A DNA stretch of 25,505 bases, taken from positions 1 through 25,505 of the forward strand of contig JAWXBO010000068.1 in the NCBI GenBank assembly GCA_034440175.1, in the 5' to 3' direction. The notes under the pieces are model-generated. The model made no database searches and was not told the origin of the DNA. It saw only the letters and a list, made by a program, of their open reading frames with translations. A program made the translations under genes and the position numbers. The first letter of the stretch is position 1. Each line of letters begins with the position of its first letter. Of the stretch, positions 8,404-16,690 are shown in pieces. This stretch comes from SZUA-430 sp034440175. GTDB taxonomy: Bacteria; Pseudomonadota; Alphaproteobacteria; Micropepsales; Micropepsaceae.

Positions 8404-8469
8404 GAAACTGCGTCTACTCCAGTTTCGAATGACCGGCTGAGCGAGTGCTTCCGGCAGAACGAGGAATCA

Positions 8470-9357
8470 ATGGCTCTTTCGAGCATGACAGGATTTGCGC
8501 GAGCGCATGGCTCCCATGGACCGTGGCGTTGGCATTGGGAAGCGCGTAGCGTGAATGCGCGAGGGCTGGACGTAAGGGTGCGTTTGCCCGAGGGCTTTGA
8601 AAGCTTGGAGCAGCCCGCGAAAATTCTGGCTAATGAGCGCTTCGCACGTGGAGGTGTAATGGCCTCCCTTACGATCGACGCTGACCCCAATCGTGGCAGT
8701 ATCCGCATCAATCAAGATGCGCTGCAGCAAATTTTGGTGGCTATGCAGCAACTGGAAGCAACTTTGAAAGCCGAGCCACCGAGGCTTGACGGCATATTGG
8801 CGCTGCGCGGCGTGCTCGAAGTGCAGGCACCAGTGACAACGGAATTCGAGCTCGGTGCGCGGGACGCGTCCCTTCTGACCAGCTTGGCAAATGCGTTCGA
8901 CTCACTGGTGACCGCACGCCGCGAGGAAGGCGGCCGCCTGGATGCAGTGCTTCGCCAGCACGGTCAAAAAATGAGGAACCTGGTCGGCGAAGCGGAGCGC
9001 TTGGCAGCGACGCAACCTGAGCAGTTTCGGGCAAAGCTGAAGGCGTCACTTGACCAAGTGTTGGTCAATCACACCGTATTGAGTGCAGAACGGCTTGCTC
9101 AGGAAGTCGCTGTCCTTATTGTACGCGCAGATGTTCGTGAGGAGATTGATCGGCTCAAGTCGCATTTGGCGCAAGCTGACGAATTGTTTACGGGAAAAGG
9201 ATCGCAAGGCCGCCGCTTGGATTTTCTGGCACAGGAACTAAATCGAGAAGCGAATACATTGTGCTCCAAATCGACGGACATTCAGTTGACGCGCATCGGC
9301 CTTGAATTGAAGGCGACCATCGATCAGCTTCGTGAACAAGTTCAAAACGTCGAATGA
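8470..9357 (+). CDS. yicC: YicC family endoribonuclease
   Basis: The 295-residue protein has the two parts of the YicC family: an N-terminal domain starting SSMTGFARA and a C-terminal DUF1732-type domain ending in RRLDFLAQELNREANTLCSK and a helical tail. E. coli YicC is an endoribonuclease acting on small RNAs and structured RNA; that role is carried over by family membership. ATG 8470 is preceded by GAGGA at good spacing. The stop overlaps the gmk start by four bases (ATGA), so the two are very likely translated together, a widespread pairing in proteobacteria. Confidence 0.94.
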   Translation: MALSSMTGFARAHGSHGPWRWHWEARSVNARGLDVRVRLPEGFESLEQPAKILANERFARGGVMASLTIDADPNRGSIRINQDALQQILVAMQQLEATLKAEPPRLDGILALRGVLEVQAPVTTEFELGARDASLLTSLANAFDSLVTARREEGGRLDAVLRQHGQKMRNLVGEAERLAATQPEQFRAKLKASLDQVLVNHTVLSAERLAQEVAVLIVRADVREEIDRLKSHLAQADELFTGKGSQGRRLDFLAQELNREANTLCSKSTDIQLTRIGLELKATIDQLREQVQNVE

Positions 9358-9989
9358 GCGCGAAAGTCCAGATTGGCCGGCGAGGGATGATGCTGGTGCT
9401 TTCGTCGCCCTCCGGCGCTGGTAAAACAACGTTGGCCAAGCGTCTTTTGGCTATGGATTCAGCTTTCACGATGTCGATCTCCGCGACTACCCGGGCGAAA
9501 CGACAGGGCGAAGGTCATGGCATCGATTATCACTTCGTCACGCAGCAGAGTTTTGCGGATATGATCCAGCGAGAAGAGTTCCTGGAGTTCGCGACTGTCT
9601 TTGGGCATTCATACGGCACACCCAAGGCCCCTGTGGAACAGGCGGTGCAGGCGGGTCTTGACGTGCTGTTCGACATTGATTGGCAAGGGACCCAGCAATT
9701 GCGGGAACGCGCAAGAGAGGATGTTGTCAGTGTTTTCATCCTGCCGCCTTCGCGCGCGGAGCTTGAGCGCAGGCTGAATGTTCGCGGGCAAGATTCTGCA
9801 GAGGTTGTAGGTAAGAGAATGGCCAAGGCCAGTGACGAAATCAGTCATTGGGCAGAGTATGACTACGTCATCGTCAACGATGACATCGAAGAGGCGCTCG
9901 GGAAGATCGTGCGAATAGTCGAGGCTGAACGCTACAAACGCGTAAGGCAGACGGGGCTTTCCCAGTTTGTGAGGAAGTTGGTAGTTTAA
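9354..9989 (+). CDS. gmk: Guanylate kinase
   Basis: The 211-residue enzyme phosphorylates GMP to GDP with ATP, feeding the GTP, dGTP and (p)ppGpp pools. The P-loop SGAGKTT (20-26), the GMP-binding ISATTRAKRQGE region and the EFATVFGHSYGTPK segment are all in place. It overlaps yicC by four bases at its start. Its stop codon overlaps that of the convergent rsmA gene within TTTAA, so the two transcription units meet with no space for a terminator between the coding regions. Confidence 0.97.
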   Translation: MSAKVQIGRRGMMLVLSSPSGAGKTTLAKRLLAMDSAFTMSISATTRAKRQGEGHGIDYHFVTQQSFADMIQREEFLEFATVFGHSYGTPKAPVEQAVQAGLDVLFDIDWQGTQQLRERAREDVVSVFILPPSRAELERRLNVRGQDSAEVVGKRMAKASDEISHWAEYDYVIVNDDIEEALGKIVRIVEAERYKRVRQTGLSQFVRKLVV

Positions 9990-10834
9990 ATCCGTCGTGC
10001 CAACGCTCGAGCGAGGGCGGTGAATCCGTCGACACCAATCTCCTCAGCCCGCGCCGTGGGGTCGATGCAGGCCTCGCGCAAGAGCTCGTCGCTCATTGCA
10101 CCAAGGGTTTTGAGGCTAGAACGTAACATCTTGCGTCTTTGACCAAACGCGGCGGCGGTGACGCGTTCCAGAAGCGACGGATCTGCTTCCCCCTGCGCCT
10201 CAGACAACAGGGTAAAGCGAACGACTGTGGAGGTCACCTTGGGCGACGGCGTGAAAGCGCTACGGTGCACATCAAATAATATCTTCGGATTGGTACGCCA
10301 CTGGCTGATGACGGACAGGCGGCCGTAGCCAGGACTGCTTGGCACTGCGACAATCCTCTCTGCGACCTCGCGTTGAAACATCAGTGTCAAGCTCTGATAC
10401 CAAGGTGGCCAGGGATGAGCTTTGAGCCATTTGATGAGCAAAGGCGTGGCGACGTTGTATGGAAGATTTGCAACTACGCTCGCACGTCTTCCTGCCAAGA
10501 TTTGACGCTCGTCGATTTCCAATGCGTTTGCCGAGATCACGGTCAAGCGATGTGGGTAGGCGGTTGATATTTGCTGAAGGGCTGGCAGGCATCGATCATC
10601 GAGTTCGACCGCGATTATATGCGAGGCGCCCTCCGCCAGCAGGGCGCGTGTCAGGCCGCCGGGGCCGGGACCAATTTCCAGAACGATGGTGTCGTCGAAG
10701 GGACCTGCTTCTCGAGCAATTCGGCGAGTTAGATTCAAGTCGAGCAGGAAGTTTTGGCCAAGAGATTTGCGGGCGCTTAGTTCAAGGGACGCTATCACGG
10801 CTTTCAGCGCGGGGAGACCATCACCCGTGGTCAT
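9986..10834 (-). CDS. rsmA: 16S rRNA (adenine(1518)-N6/adenine(1519)-N6)-dimethyltransferase RsmA (KsgA)
   Basis: The 282-residue SAM-dependent enzyme dimethylates two adjacent adenines in helix 45 of 16S rRNA during late 30S assembly. Seen are the LGQNFLLD motif near the start, the SAM-binding LEIGPGPGG (52-60) and the catalytic NLPYN (123-127). The C-terminal helical domain with FGQRRKMLRSSLK is also present. It is the last gene of the lptF-lptG-lptD-surA-pdxA-rsmA run and overlaps the pdxA stop by four bases at its ATG. Loss of this enzyme gives kasugamycin resistance in other bacteria. Confidence 0.97.
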   Translation of the reverse strand: MTTGDGLPALKAVIASLELSARKSLGQNFLLDLNLTRRIAREAGPFDDTIVLEIGPGPGGLTRALLAEGASHIIAVELDDRCLPALQQISTAYPHRLTVISANALEIDERQILAGRRASVVANLPYNVATPLLIKWLKAHPWPPWYQSLTLMFQREVAERIVAVPSSPGYGRLSVISQWRTNPKILFDVHRSAFTPSPKVTSTVVRFTLLSEAQGEADPSLLERVTAAAFGQRRKMLRSSLKTLGAMSDELLREACIDPTARAEEIGVDGFTALARALARRI

Positions 10835-11841
10835 GTTGTTTTTGTGTGCTGCAAACCAATACTCTCAGCTAGCCTTAAGGCTGCGAGAAGGCTTGCAGGG
10901 CTTGCGATGCCTTTTCCGGCAATGTCAAATGCGGTGCCGTGATCGGGTGACGTGCGTGCGAAGGGTAATCCCAGAGTTACGTTCACACCCCTTTCGAAAT
11001 CCAGTGTTTTGAGGGGGATGAGGGCCTGGTCGTGATACATGCAAATGGCGGCGTCGTACCGGGTGCGAGCGGCCGGGTGGAATAATGTGTCCGCAGGAAG
11101 AGGCCCGAATACCAGGATATTTTCTGATTTGAGTTGGTGAACTGCAGGCGCGATGATGGTGCGTTCTTCGTCACCCATGGCTCCATTTTCGCCGGCGTGC
11201 GGGTTGAGTGCAGCAATTGCCAATCTGGGCGCAGGAATATCAAAATCGCTTTGCAACGCCTTGTGCACCGCCCGCGCAGTTTCGACGACAGAGTGAATAC
11301 TGAGTGCTTGAATGGCGAGAGACAACGACAAATGTCCTGTCACTGGCGCGACACGCAGCCCATCGATGACCAGCATCATCACAGGCTTTGGACTGCCGGA
11401 AAGCGAGGCCAAGTATTCTGTGTGACCCGGAAATTTGAAACCTGCGGTATATAACGTGGCTTTGTGTATCGGGTTGGTTACGACCGCGAGTGCTGCGCCA
11501 GATTGGGCAAGTGAGACGGCTGTCTCGATTGATTGGATTACGATTGCTGCGTTGGCGATTTCCGGTACGCCGTACTTGGGTTTTGCCGCCAGCCGCAATG
11601 GCAATACCGGAATACCTTCATGAAATCGGGCGATGGCTTCGTCTATAGATGCGATTTCAACGATGTGGGTGTGACTTTTGAGGTGGTGCGCTTCCGCGCG
11701 TAGCCAGCTTGGATCGCCAATCAGCACAAACGGTGGAACCAGTTGTCCATCCGGGGCGTGCCATGCTTTTAATACAATCTCACCGGCAATCCCTGAGGGT
11801 TCGCCCATGGTGAGCGCCAAAGGCCTGCGGCGTGCCGTCAT
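10831..11841 (-). CDS. pdxA: 4-hydroxythreonine-4-phosphate dehydrogenase PdxA
   Basis: The 336-residue NAD-dependent enzyme oxidises 4-phosphohydroxy-L-threonine in the DXP-dependent route to pyridoxal phosphate. The N-terminal TMGEPSGIAGEI segment and the three metal-binding histidines are visible: H170 in VTGHLSL, H215 in NPHAGENG and H270 in MYHDQALIPLK. The spacing matches the known enzyme. The start ATG 11841 lies 7 bases after the surA stop, and the stop overlaps rsmA. The surA-pdxA-rsmA order is widely conserved in proteobacteria, though no metabolic reason for it is evident. Confidence 0.97.
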   Translation of the reverse strand: MTARRRPLALTMGEPSGIAGEIVLKAWHAPDGQLVPPFVLIGDPSWLRAEAHHLKSHTHIVEIASIDEAIARFHEGIPVLPLRLAAKPKYGVPEIANAAIVIQSIETAVSLAQSGAALAVVTNPIHKATLYTAGFKFPGHTEYLASLSGSPKPVMMLVIDGLRVAPVTGHLSLSLAIQALSIHSVVETARAVHKALQSDFDIPAPRLAIAALNPHAGENGAMGDEERTIIAPAVHQLKSENILVFGPLPADTLFHPAARTRYDAAICMYHDQALIPLKTLDFERGVNVTLGLPFARTSPDHGTAFDIAGKGIASPASLLAALRLAESIGLQHTKTT

Positions 11842-11848
11842 CAGACGG

Positions 11849-13234
11849 TCAATTGTCCTTCATCTCTATGGTCGCGTCACGGCGGAGGTCGCGGAGGTAG
11901 CGGCGGGCCAGCATTGAGAGTTCCTGATTGAACAAGCGGTTTTCGATTTCTTCCTTGGTCACATCGTCGGCAGGCTTGACTACGGATTCGGCTTCAACCG
12001 TTACCGCTGGTTTCATACCGCCGTCGCAGATGACGTACATTTCAATGCCGGTTGCACCACGAAGCGGAGGTGTCGAACGGCCGTTGGGGGTCTTTTTCAG
12101 GATTTCAACAAATTGAGGGGCCAGATCCTTGATAGTGACTGGACCGATCATGTCAAATTTTGCACCGCGAGACTTGGCAACCGTGCCGGCAGTTGCGCAT
12201 CCATTTACAGTTCGCATGATCTCTACGGCGTTTTGGCGAACCTGCTCTTCCTTCGCCTTAGCGGATCCTTGAGCGAGCGGCACAGACACCCTTGCCAATG
12301 TGATGACCGCCTTCATTTTCTGTTCCACTTGGGGTTTTGATGGTGGTGGAGCGGCCTGAGCCGTTGCACCTGCGGCCAAGCGCTTCTGGCGCAAGCCGAG
12401 GACATAATAGCCACCCGGTGCTCTAATGGGGTCTGAGATGGCACCGGGTGCCATGGTCTTGACCTGTTTGCCGAGAGCATCGGGAAGGTCAGCCAGTGTC
12501 ACCCATCCAATATCCCCTCCGTTCGAGGCGGATGAAGACTGACTGAACTGTCTGGCAACAGCAGTGAAATTTGAGCCGGAGCGCAACTGCCCGAGAATGC
12601 CTTGCATGTTTTGTTTCACTTGTTCCTCTGCGCCAGGAACATCAACTGCGAGGTATATTTCGGACAAGAGATATTGGGGTTGCTTAGACGATTCTTGCGC
12701 CTGCACAAACGCGCCGTCGATCTCTTCGTCTGAGATTGTCACGCGCGGAGCCAGCCTTTGCTGGATTAATTTTTGCCAAGCCAGATCGGCCTTGATCTGG
12801 TTTTGAAGCGTCGTGCGTGCGATGTTGTTATCGTCGAGCGTCTTGTAGATCTGATCAACGGAAATGTTATTCTGCTGCGCAATTCTTTTGAAGCTCTTGT
12901 CCAGGTCTTCGGACGTTATATTGACTTTGCTCTTCTGGGCTTCTTGAAGTTGAAGCAATTCGTCTATGAGTTGGCGAAGGACCTGGGAGCGCATCCGCTT
13001 CGCCGCCTCTGGGCTTTGTGATCCGGACGTGACCATCACAAGCTTGATGCGTTGATCCAAGTCGTAACTTGAAATGACTAGGTCGTTTACGACCGCAGCG
13101 GCCCGCATGGTTGCGGGTTCTTTGGTTGCAGCATCCACCCGCGTATTGGTCATTACATAAGCGAATGTTGCGACGCCCAGGCACCAAAGTGCCATGGCAA
13201 TGCGTGTCAATGAAACTTGTATGAGCGGTTGCAT
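11849..13234 (-). CDS. surA: Periplasmic chaperone / peptidyl-prolyl isomerase SurA
   Basis: The 461-residue secreted chaperone escorts outer-membrane proteins, including LptD, across the periplasm. A hydrophobic N-terminal segment (about 8-30) acts as signal or anchor. It is followed by a SurA N-terminal domain (about 45-170, starting VVNDLVISSYDLDQRIKL) and a single parvulin-type rotamase domain (about 185-285, with NGGDIGW at 238-244). E. coli SurA has two rotamase domains, and a single one is usual in Alphaproteobacteria. The start is set at ATG 13234 because AGGAA lies five bases upstream; an in-frame ATG at 13282 would add 16 polar residues before the signal and has no such site. The gene follows lptD after a 136-base gap, the largest in this run. 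Confidence 0.93.
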   Translation of the reverse strand: MQPLIQVSLTRIAMALWCLGVATFAYVMTNTRVDAATKEPATMRAAAVVNDLVISSYDLDQRIKLVMVTSGSQSPEAAKRMRSQVLRQLIDELLQLQEAQKSKVNITSEDLDKSFKRIAQQNNISVDQIYKTLDDNNIARTTLQNQIKADLAWQKLIQQRLAPRVTISDEEIDGAFVQAQESSKQPQYLLSEIYLAVDVPGAEEQVKQNMQGILGQLRSGSNFTAVARQFSQSSSASNGGDIGWVTLADLPDALGKQVKTMAPGAISDPIRAPGGYYVLGLRQKRLAAGATAQAAPPPSKPQVEQKMKAVITLARVSVPLAQGSAKAKEEQVRQNAVEIMRTVNGCATAGTVAKSRGAKFDMIGPVTIKDLAPQFVEILKKTPNGRSTPPLRGATGIEMYVICDGGMKPAVTVEAESVVKPADDVTKEEIENRLFNQELSMLARRYLRDLRRDATIEMKDN

Positions 13235-13239
13235 CGAAT

Positions 13240-13244
13240 TTCCT
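13240..13244 (-). promoter_or_regulatory. Ribosome binding site deciding the surA start
   Basis: AGGAA on the minus strand, five bases before ATG 13234. The competing upstream ATG at 13282 lacks a comparable site, and the shorter product places the hydrophobic signal segment at the very N-terminus. Confidence 0.6.
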
Positions 13245-13280
13245 GAAACATGACGTCCGGCATCGGGGCTTTGGGGACTC

Positions 13281-13292
13281 ATGTGATCACAT
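13281..13292. promoter_or_regulatory. Perfect 12-base palindrome ATGTGATCACAT upstream of surA
   Basis: ATGTGATCACAT is a perfect palindrome about 47 bases upstream of the surA start codon. It contains the alternative in-frame ATG. The same half-site occurs with a 5-base spacer upstream of lptF. It may be an operator, but a chance palindrome is possible. Confidence 0.3.
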
Positions 13293-13306
13293 AGCCGTAA
13301 AGCCAG

Positions 13307-13334
13307 AGAATAGCGAATTTCAACCGCCGATCAA
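13307..13334 (-). promoter_or_regulatory. Possible sigma-70-type promoter for surA
   Basis: On the minus strand TTGATC (13334-13329) and TATTCT (13312-13307) are separated by 16 bases, and the -10 lies about 73 bases from the surA start. Matches to TTGACA and TATAAT are partial. The 136-base gap after lptD, in a run where other junctions overlap or nearly so, supports an internal promoter. Confidence 0.3.
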
Positions 13335-13370
13335 TGCCATCGTAGGCCTTACAACTGCCACAAAATGGCC

Positions 13371-15599
13371 CTAATTCACGCCTTTCAAGCGAAACGTGAA
13401 CAAGAACGAACTCGCGGGTTCGATATCGCGATCACGTGTGAAGCGCCGGCGGAAATCCACGCCAAATTCCGCGCAGTCGTCAATATAGGCCAAGCCGAAT
13501 TTGCTTTCGATCATTTGATCGTCGGCCAGGTCGCGACGGCCAGATGCCTTGAACCATATATCTTCGATTGCGCGAACCGTACCGCCAAGATTGACTTCCT
13601 CGCGTTGCTCGGGGAGGAGTGGATCGGGATCAGATTCTCTCTCAAGCAAAACATAGCCGGCGCGGAACGTGTACCAGTCAGGATCAGATGCTTCGGCGTA
13701 AATTTCGTTTCTTTCAAATCGAAATTCCGACTGATCCACCCGGAAGCGATGCACGATCCGGATGTTGCTTTCGGGTTGGATGGTAATCCGACCGACGTAA
13801 TCGGACCGTTGCGTGCTCAATCCTGACTCTTCGGTGAACGCGTCGTCCTCGTGCAGACGGAAGCTTTCCCCGATTATTGCTTCTACATAGCCATCGTCGA
13901 AATACGCGGCCGCGCGCACGCCCGCATTGATTCGTGGTCCGGCTTCCCATCGGTCCAAGCCAGGAAATTTGTTGAACGAAAACAAATTTGTTTCGTCGAA
14001 CTCGAAGCTTGCGCTGTCTTCATTTGGAATTTCATCGGGATTGCCGCCATATGGGGCCCCGATAATCTGTACGATTGGCTCGATGATTTGTTTCCAACCC
14101 CAGTCGGAACGAACCAACGGATAACGCCATTCGACTCCGGCCCATGGCAGTGCCCTGGCAACAGTGTGCGTGCTGGTTCCGCTTATCTCCGCACCGACAA
14201 GGCTCGTATCTGTGACGTGGTATGCGTCGCCGCGCAAATTGGCGAACAAAGTCAGGAGGTGTCCGCCGCTAGTTGTGAGGGGAAGTTTCCAGGACGCGGT
14301 TGCAGACAGACGTGCGGTGTCCCGCCCTTCGCCCCTGTGCAAATACAATGCATTGCCGGATAACGAGAATCGTCCACCCAGCACTGTTTCATCGGGGACA
14401 TATTCGATTTCGGCCAATGGCAGCACCAGTGGCGTTAGTCCAGGATCATCGTCCTCTCTCAAGCCTTGAAAATACCAGCCGTTTACTGCCGTATAGGAGC
14501 GACCATCTATGCCTTCGACGAACAAGTTATTTTGAAGCCGGTCAAGCGAAGAGATGTCGTATCGTTTCAGATACGTGTCATTGGACGTCAGCTCGGCGTT
14601 GTATCCCCAGCGCCAAACCTCATCGATCTGAAAATTTCCGCTGCCGAAAACGTGCCCTTGGAGTGTGTCGTCACCTGTTTCAGCGCCAAAACGGTTGCGC
14701 GATTGGCCGTACCGTCCACTGGCTTGAATGTTGTAAGCTCCGGTTTCAGTCCGTTGACGCCATTCGCCCTTCAATAGCGGCCCATCTTCTTCGGTGTAAA
14801 CAGGCGCCAGCAGGAGATCATAGCTGGGGTCGAGTGCGAAATAGTACGGTACTTCCAAGAAATAGCCGAGGTCGCTTGAGTGTCCAACGCCCGGGACCAA
14901 AAAGCCGGATTGGCGTGGCGCTTCAGGGTCGGCGTGAGAAAAGTAAGGCAGATACGCGACCGGCACTCCGAACACTTCGAAGAACGCGTCTTCGTATTCA
15001 ACGCGCGCTTTCTCTTGATTGTAGATAACCCGGAAGGCCTTGATCTGCCATGTTGGCGGCTTTTCAGGGTCTTCTTTACAGGGCTTGCACGTTGTGTAGA
15101 CGGCCTTTTCAAGGGTCATTACTTTGCCGTCAGTTCTTGTCGCTTTTGCGGCGGCAAGTCTGCCGCGGCCGGCCAAAACAATATTGAGACTGTCGATGAT
15201 GCCGTCGCGCATGTCATCGGTTACTTCGATGCGATTTCCGGAGATCGTGGTTCCGTTCGCTTCGCGCAAAGTGGCGTTGCCCTGGGCGATTACAATTCGT
15301 GTCTGTTGATTGTAGGTTAGACGATCAGCGATGAGCGTGCGCTCGCCATACGTAATTTCCACATTTCCTTCGGCGCTGACGACGTTGGTGTTGGTGTCGT
15401 ATGTCATCTTGTCGGCGCGAATGAGCACTTCTTGTTTTGCGTCGCTGGATGGTTTTGTTGCGGCGTTAGTGGCAGGGCTCGTCGCTCCGCCTTGGGGTAG
15501 ATCGAGAGCGAACAAAAGCGATCCGTCGCCCGCCAATGCCAATAGCGACAAATTTAGAAATACTGGGAGGCTAATGATGAGGCGGAACGCGACCTTCAT
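13371..15599 (-). CDS. lptD: LPS-assembly outer-membrane protein LptD
   Basis: The 742-residue outer-membrane protein forms with LptE the pore that places LPS in the outer leaflet. The start ATG 15599 gives a clean signal peptide (MKVAFRLIISLP and a hydrophobic run), with AGGAGG four bases upstream. An N-terminal OstA/LptA-like domain follows (about 55-190, with SAEGNVEITYGERTL), then a C-terminal beta-barrel of alternating aromatic strands ending in FTFRLKGVN. Only three cysteines are present: C171 and C174 (CKPC) and C709 near the C-terminus; E. coli LptD uses four in two disulfides. The start overlaps the lptG stop by four bases, so the final transporter part is made with the inner-membrane permeases. 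No LptE gene is in view. Confidence 0.95.
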   Translation of the reverse strand: MKVAFRLIISLPVFLNLSLLALAGDGSLLFALDLPQGGATSPATNAATKPSSDAKQEVLIRADKMTYDTNTNVVSAEGNVEITYGERTLIADRLTYNQQTRIVIAQGNATLREANGTTISGNRIEVTDDMRDGIIDSLNIVLAGRGRLAAAKATRTDGKVMTLEKAVYTTCKPCKEDPEKPPTWQIKAFRVIYNQEKARVEYEDAFFEVFGVPVAYLPYFSHADPEAPRQSGFLVPGVGHSSDLGYFLEVPYYFALDPSYDLLLAPVYTEEDGPLLKGEWRQRTETGAYNIQASGRYGQSRNRFGAETGDDTLQGHVFGSGNFQIDEVWRWGYNAELTSNDTYLKRYDISSLDRLQNNLFVEGIDGRSYTAVNGWYFQGLREDDDPGLTPLVLPLAEIEYVPDETVLGGRFSLSGNALYLHRGEGRDTARLSATASWKLPLTTSGGHLLTLFANLRGDAYHVTDTSLVGAEISGTSTHTVARALPWAGVEWRYPLVRSDWGWKQIIEPIVQIIGAPYGGNPDEIPNEDSASFEFDETNLFSFNKFPGLDRWEAGPRINAGVRAAAYFDDGYVEAIIGESFRLHEDDAFTEESGLSTQRSDYVGRITIQPESNIRIVHRFRVDQSEFRFERNEIYAEASDPDWYTFRAGYVLLERESDPDPLLPEQREEVNLGGTVRAIEDIWFKASGRRDLADDQMIESKFGLAYIDDCAEFGVDFRRRFTRDRDIEPASSFLFTFRLKGVN

Positions 15600-16690
15600 C
15601 CATCCTCCTGATTGAACATAACTGCCATACCGATCAACAACGCCGTGGTTGCGGGGGCCCACGCAGCCAGCGCTACCGGAACAGTACCTGAAATCCCCAA
15701 TGCCCGAGCGACGTCGGTGAAGAAATACAAGACAAATCCAGTCAAAACGCTCGAGACGATGAGCCTTGCAGCCCCCCCAAGTCGCGCCAGCCTAAGTGAG
15801 AAAGCCGCCGCTACGAATATCATAGCGCATAATAGCACCGGTCCTGCAAGCAATGCGTGGTAGTGGAGGCGATGTTTTGTGGCTGAAAATCCAGCCGCTT
15901 CAGCCTGGGCGATGAACTGCGGCAGGTCCCAAAACGCTATGGTTTCTGGGGTTGCAAAGCTTTCTTGAATTTGATTGTGAGTTAGTGACGTTTTCACATC
16001 GAGAGTAGGGTAAAATACTGCTGGACGATCCGGCCCGGTAACCCAAGCCTCCACCAGGTGCCATTTTTGCTCTTGAAGTGATGCCGATTTGGCATCGATT
16101 CGACCAGTGAAGGCGTCTTTGCCCACGTAAATGAACAGAACTACATTTTTTAGATGTAACCCGGAATCTGAAACACCCAGGGCGTGTATCACTGTTTGCC
16201 CTTTTTCGTCTCCTTGTCGAAGCCATAAACCATTGTTGGAGACGGCCAGTAATGACGGGCGGCCGCGAATGTAGCGCGCCTGAAGCTCCTCATACCGCGA
16301 AATGAGACGGGCAGCGAAAGGGTTGTAGACGGTGGTCATAAACCCGCCGATCAGCAAGGCGACCACCAGGGCAGGGGCCAAAAAAAGCCAAGCTGAGACG
16401 CCTGAAGCCCTGGCAATCACCAATTCCTGGCTGCGCGTCATTCGCGCGAAACACCAAATTGCGCCGAACATTACGGCGAACGGCATCATTTTTTCCGTGA
16501 GGTTCGGAAGTTTCAACAGCGCCATGCTGACGATTGTCGATAGCGGCACTGCCTCGCGCCCGGCTGTGCGGTTCAGAAGGTCAACAATGTCAATGACAAA
16601 GGCCAGCGTCAGACAAAAGGCAAAGACGATCCCGACGCTGACAAGGAACTGTTTCGCCAGGTATCGGGACAGAATCCAACTTATGTTCAT
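15596..16690 (-). CDS. lptG: LPS export ABC transporter permease LptG
   Basis: The 364-residue inner-membrane permease of the YjgP/YjgQ family partners with LptF and the LptB ATPase to extract LPS from the inner membrane. Three hydrophobic segments at the N-terminus (about 10-32, 60-80, 100-122) and three at the C-terminus (about 280-360) flank a periplasmic beta-jellyroll domain. The phrase RSQELVIARASGVSAW in the cytoplasmic loop after the second segment is typical of the LptB-coupling region. Its start overlaps the lptF stop and its stop overlaps the lptD start, each by four bases. The position after LptF supports LptG rather than a second LptF. Confidence 0.95.
   Translation of the reverse strand: MNISWILSRYLAKQFLVSVGIVFAFCLTLAFVIDIVDLLNRTAGREAVPLSTIVSMALLKLPNLTEKMMPFAVMFGAIWCFARMTRSQELVIARASGVSAWLFLAPALVVALLIGGFMTTVYNPFAARLISRYEELQARYIRGRPSLLAVSNNGLWLRQGDEKGQTVIHALGVSDSGLHLKNVVLFIYVGKDAFTGRIDAKSASLQEQKWHLVEAWVTGPDRPAVFYPTLDVKTSLTHNQIQESFATPETIAFWDLPQFIAQAEAAGFSATKHRLHYHALLAGPVLLCAMIFVAAAFSLRLARLGGAARLIVSSVLTGFVLYFFTDVARALGISGTVPVALAAWAPATTALLIGMAVMFNQEDG

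Noticed and set aside
14300..15028. 242-codon open frame on the plus strand inside lptD
   Set aside because: It is antisense to the LptD barrel region and its translation is arginine/cysteine-rich with no recognisable domain.
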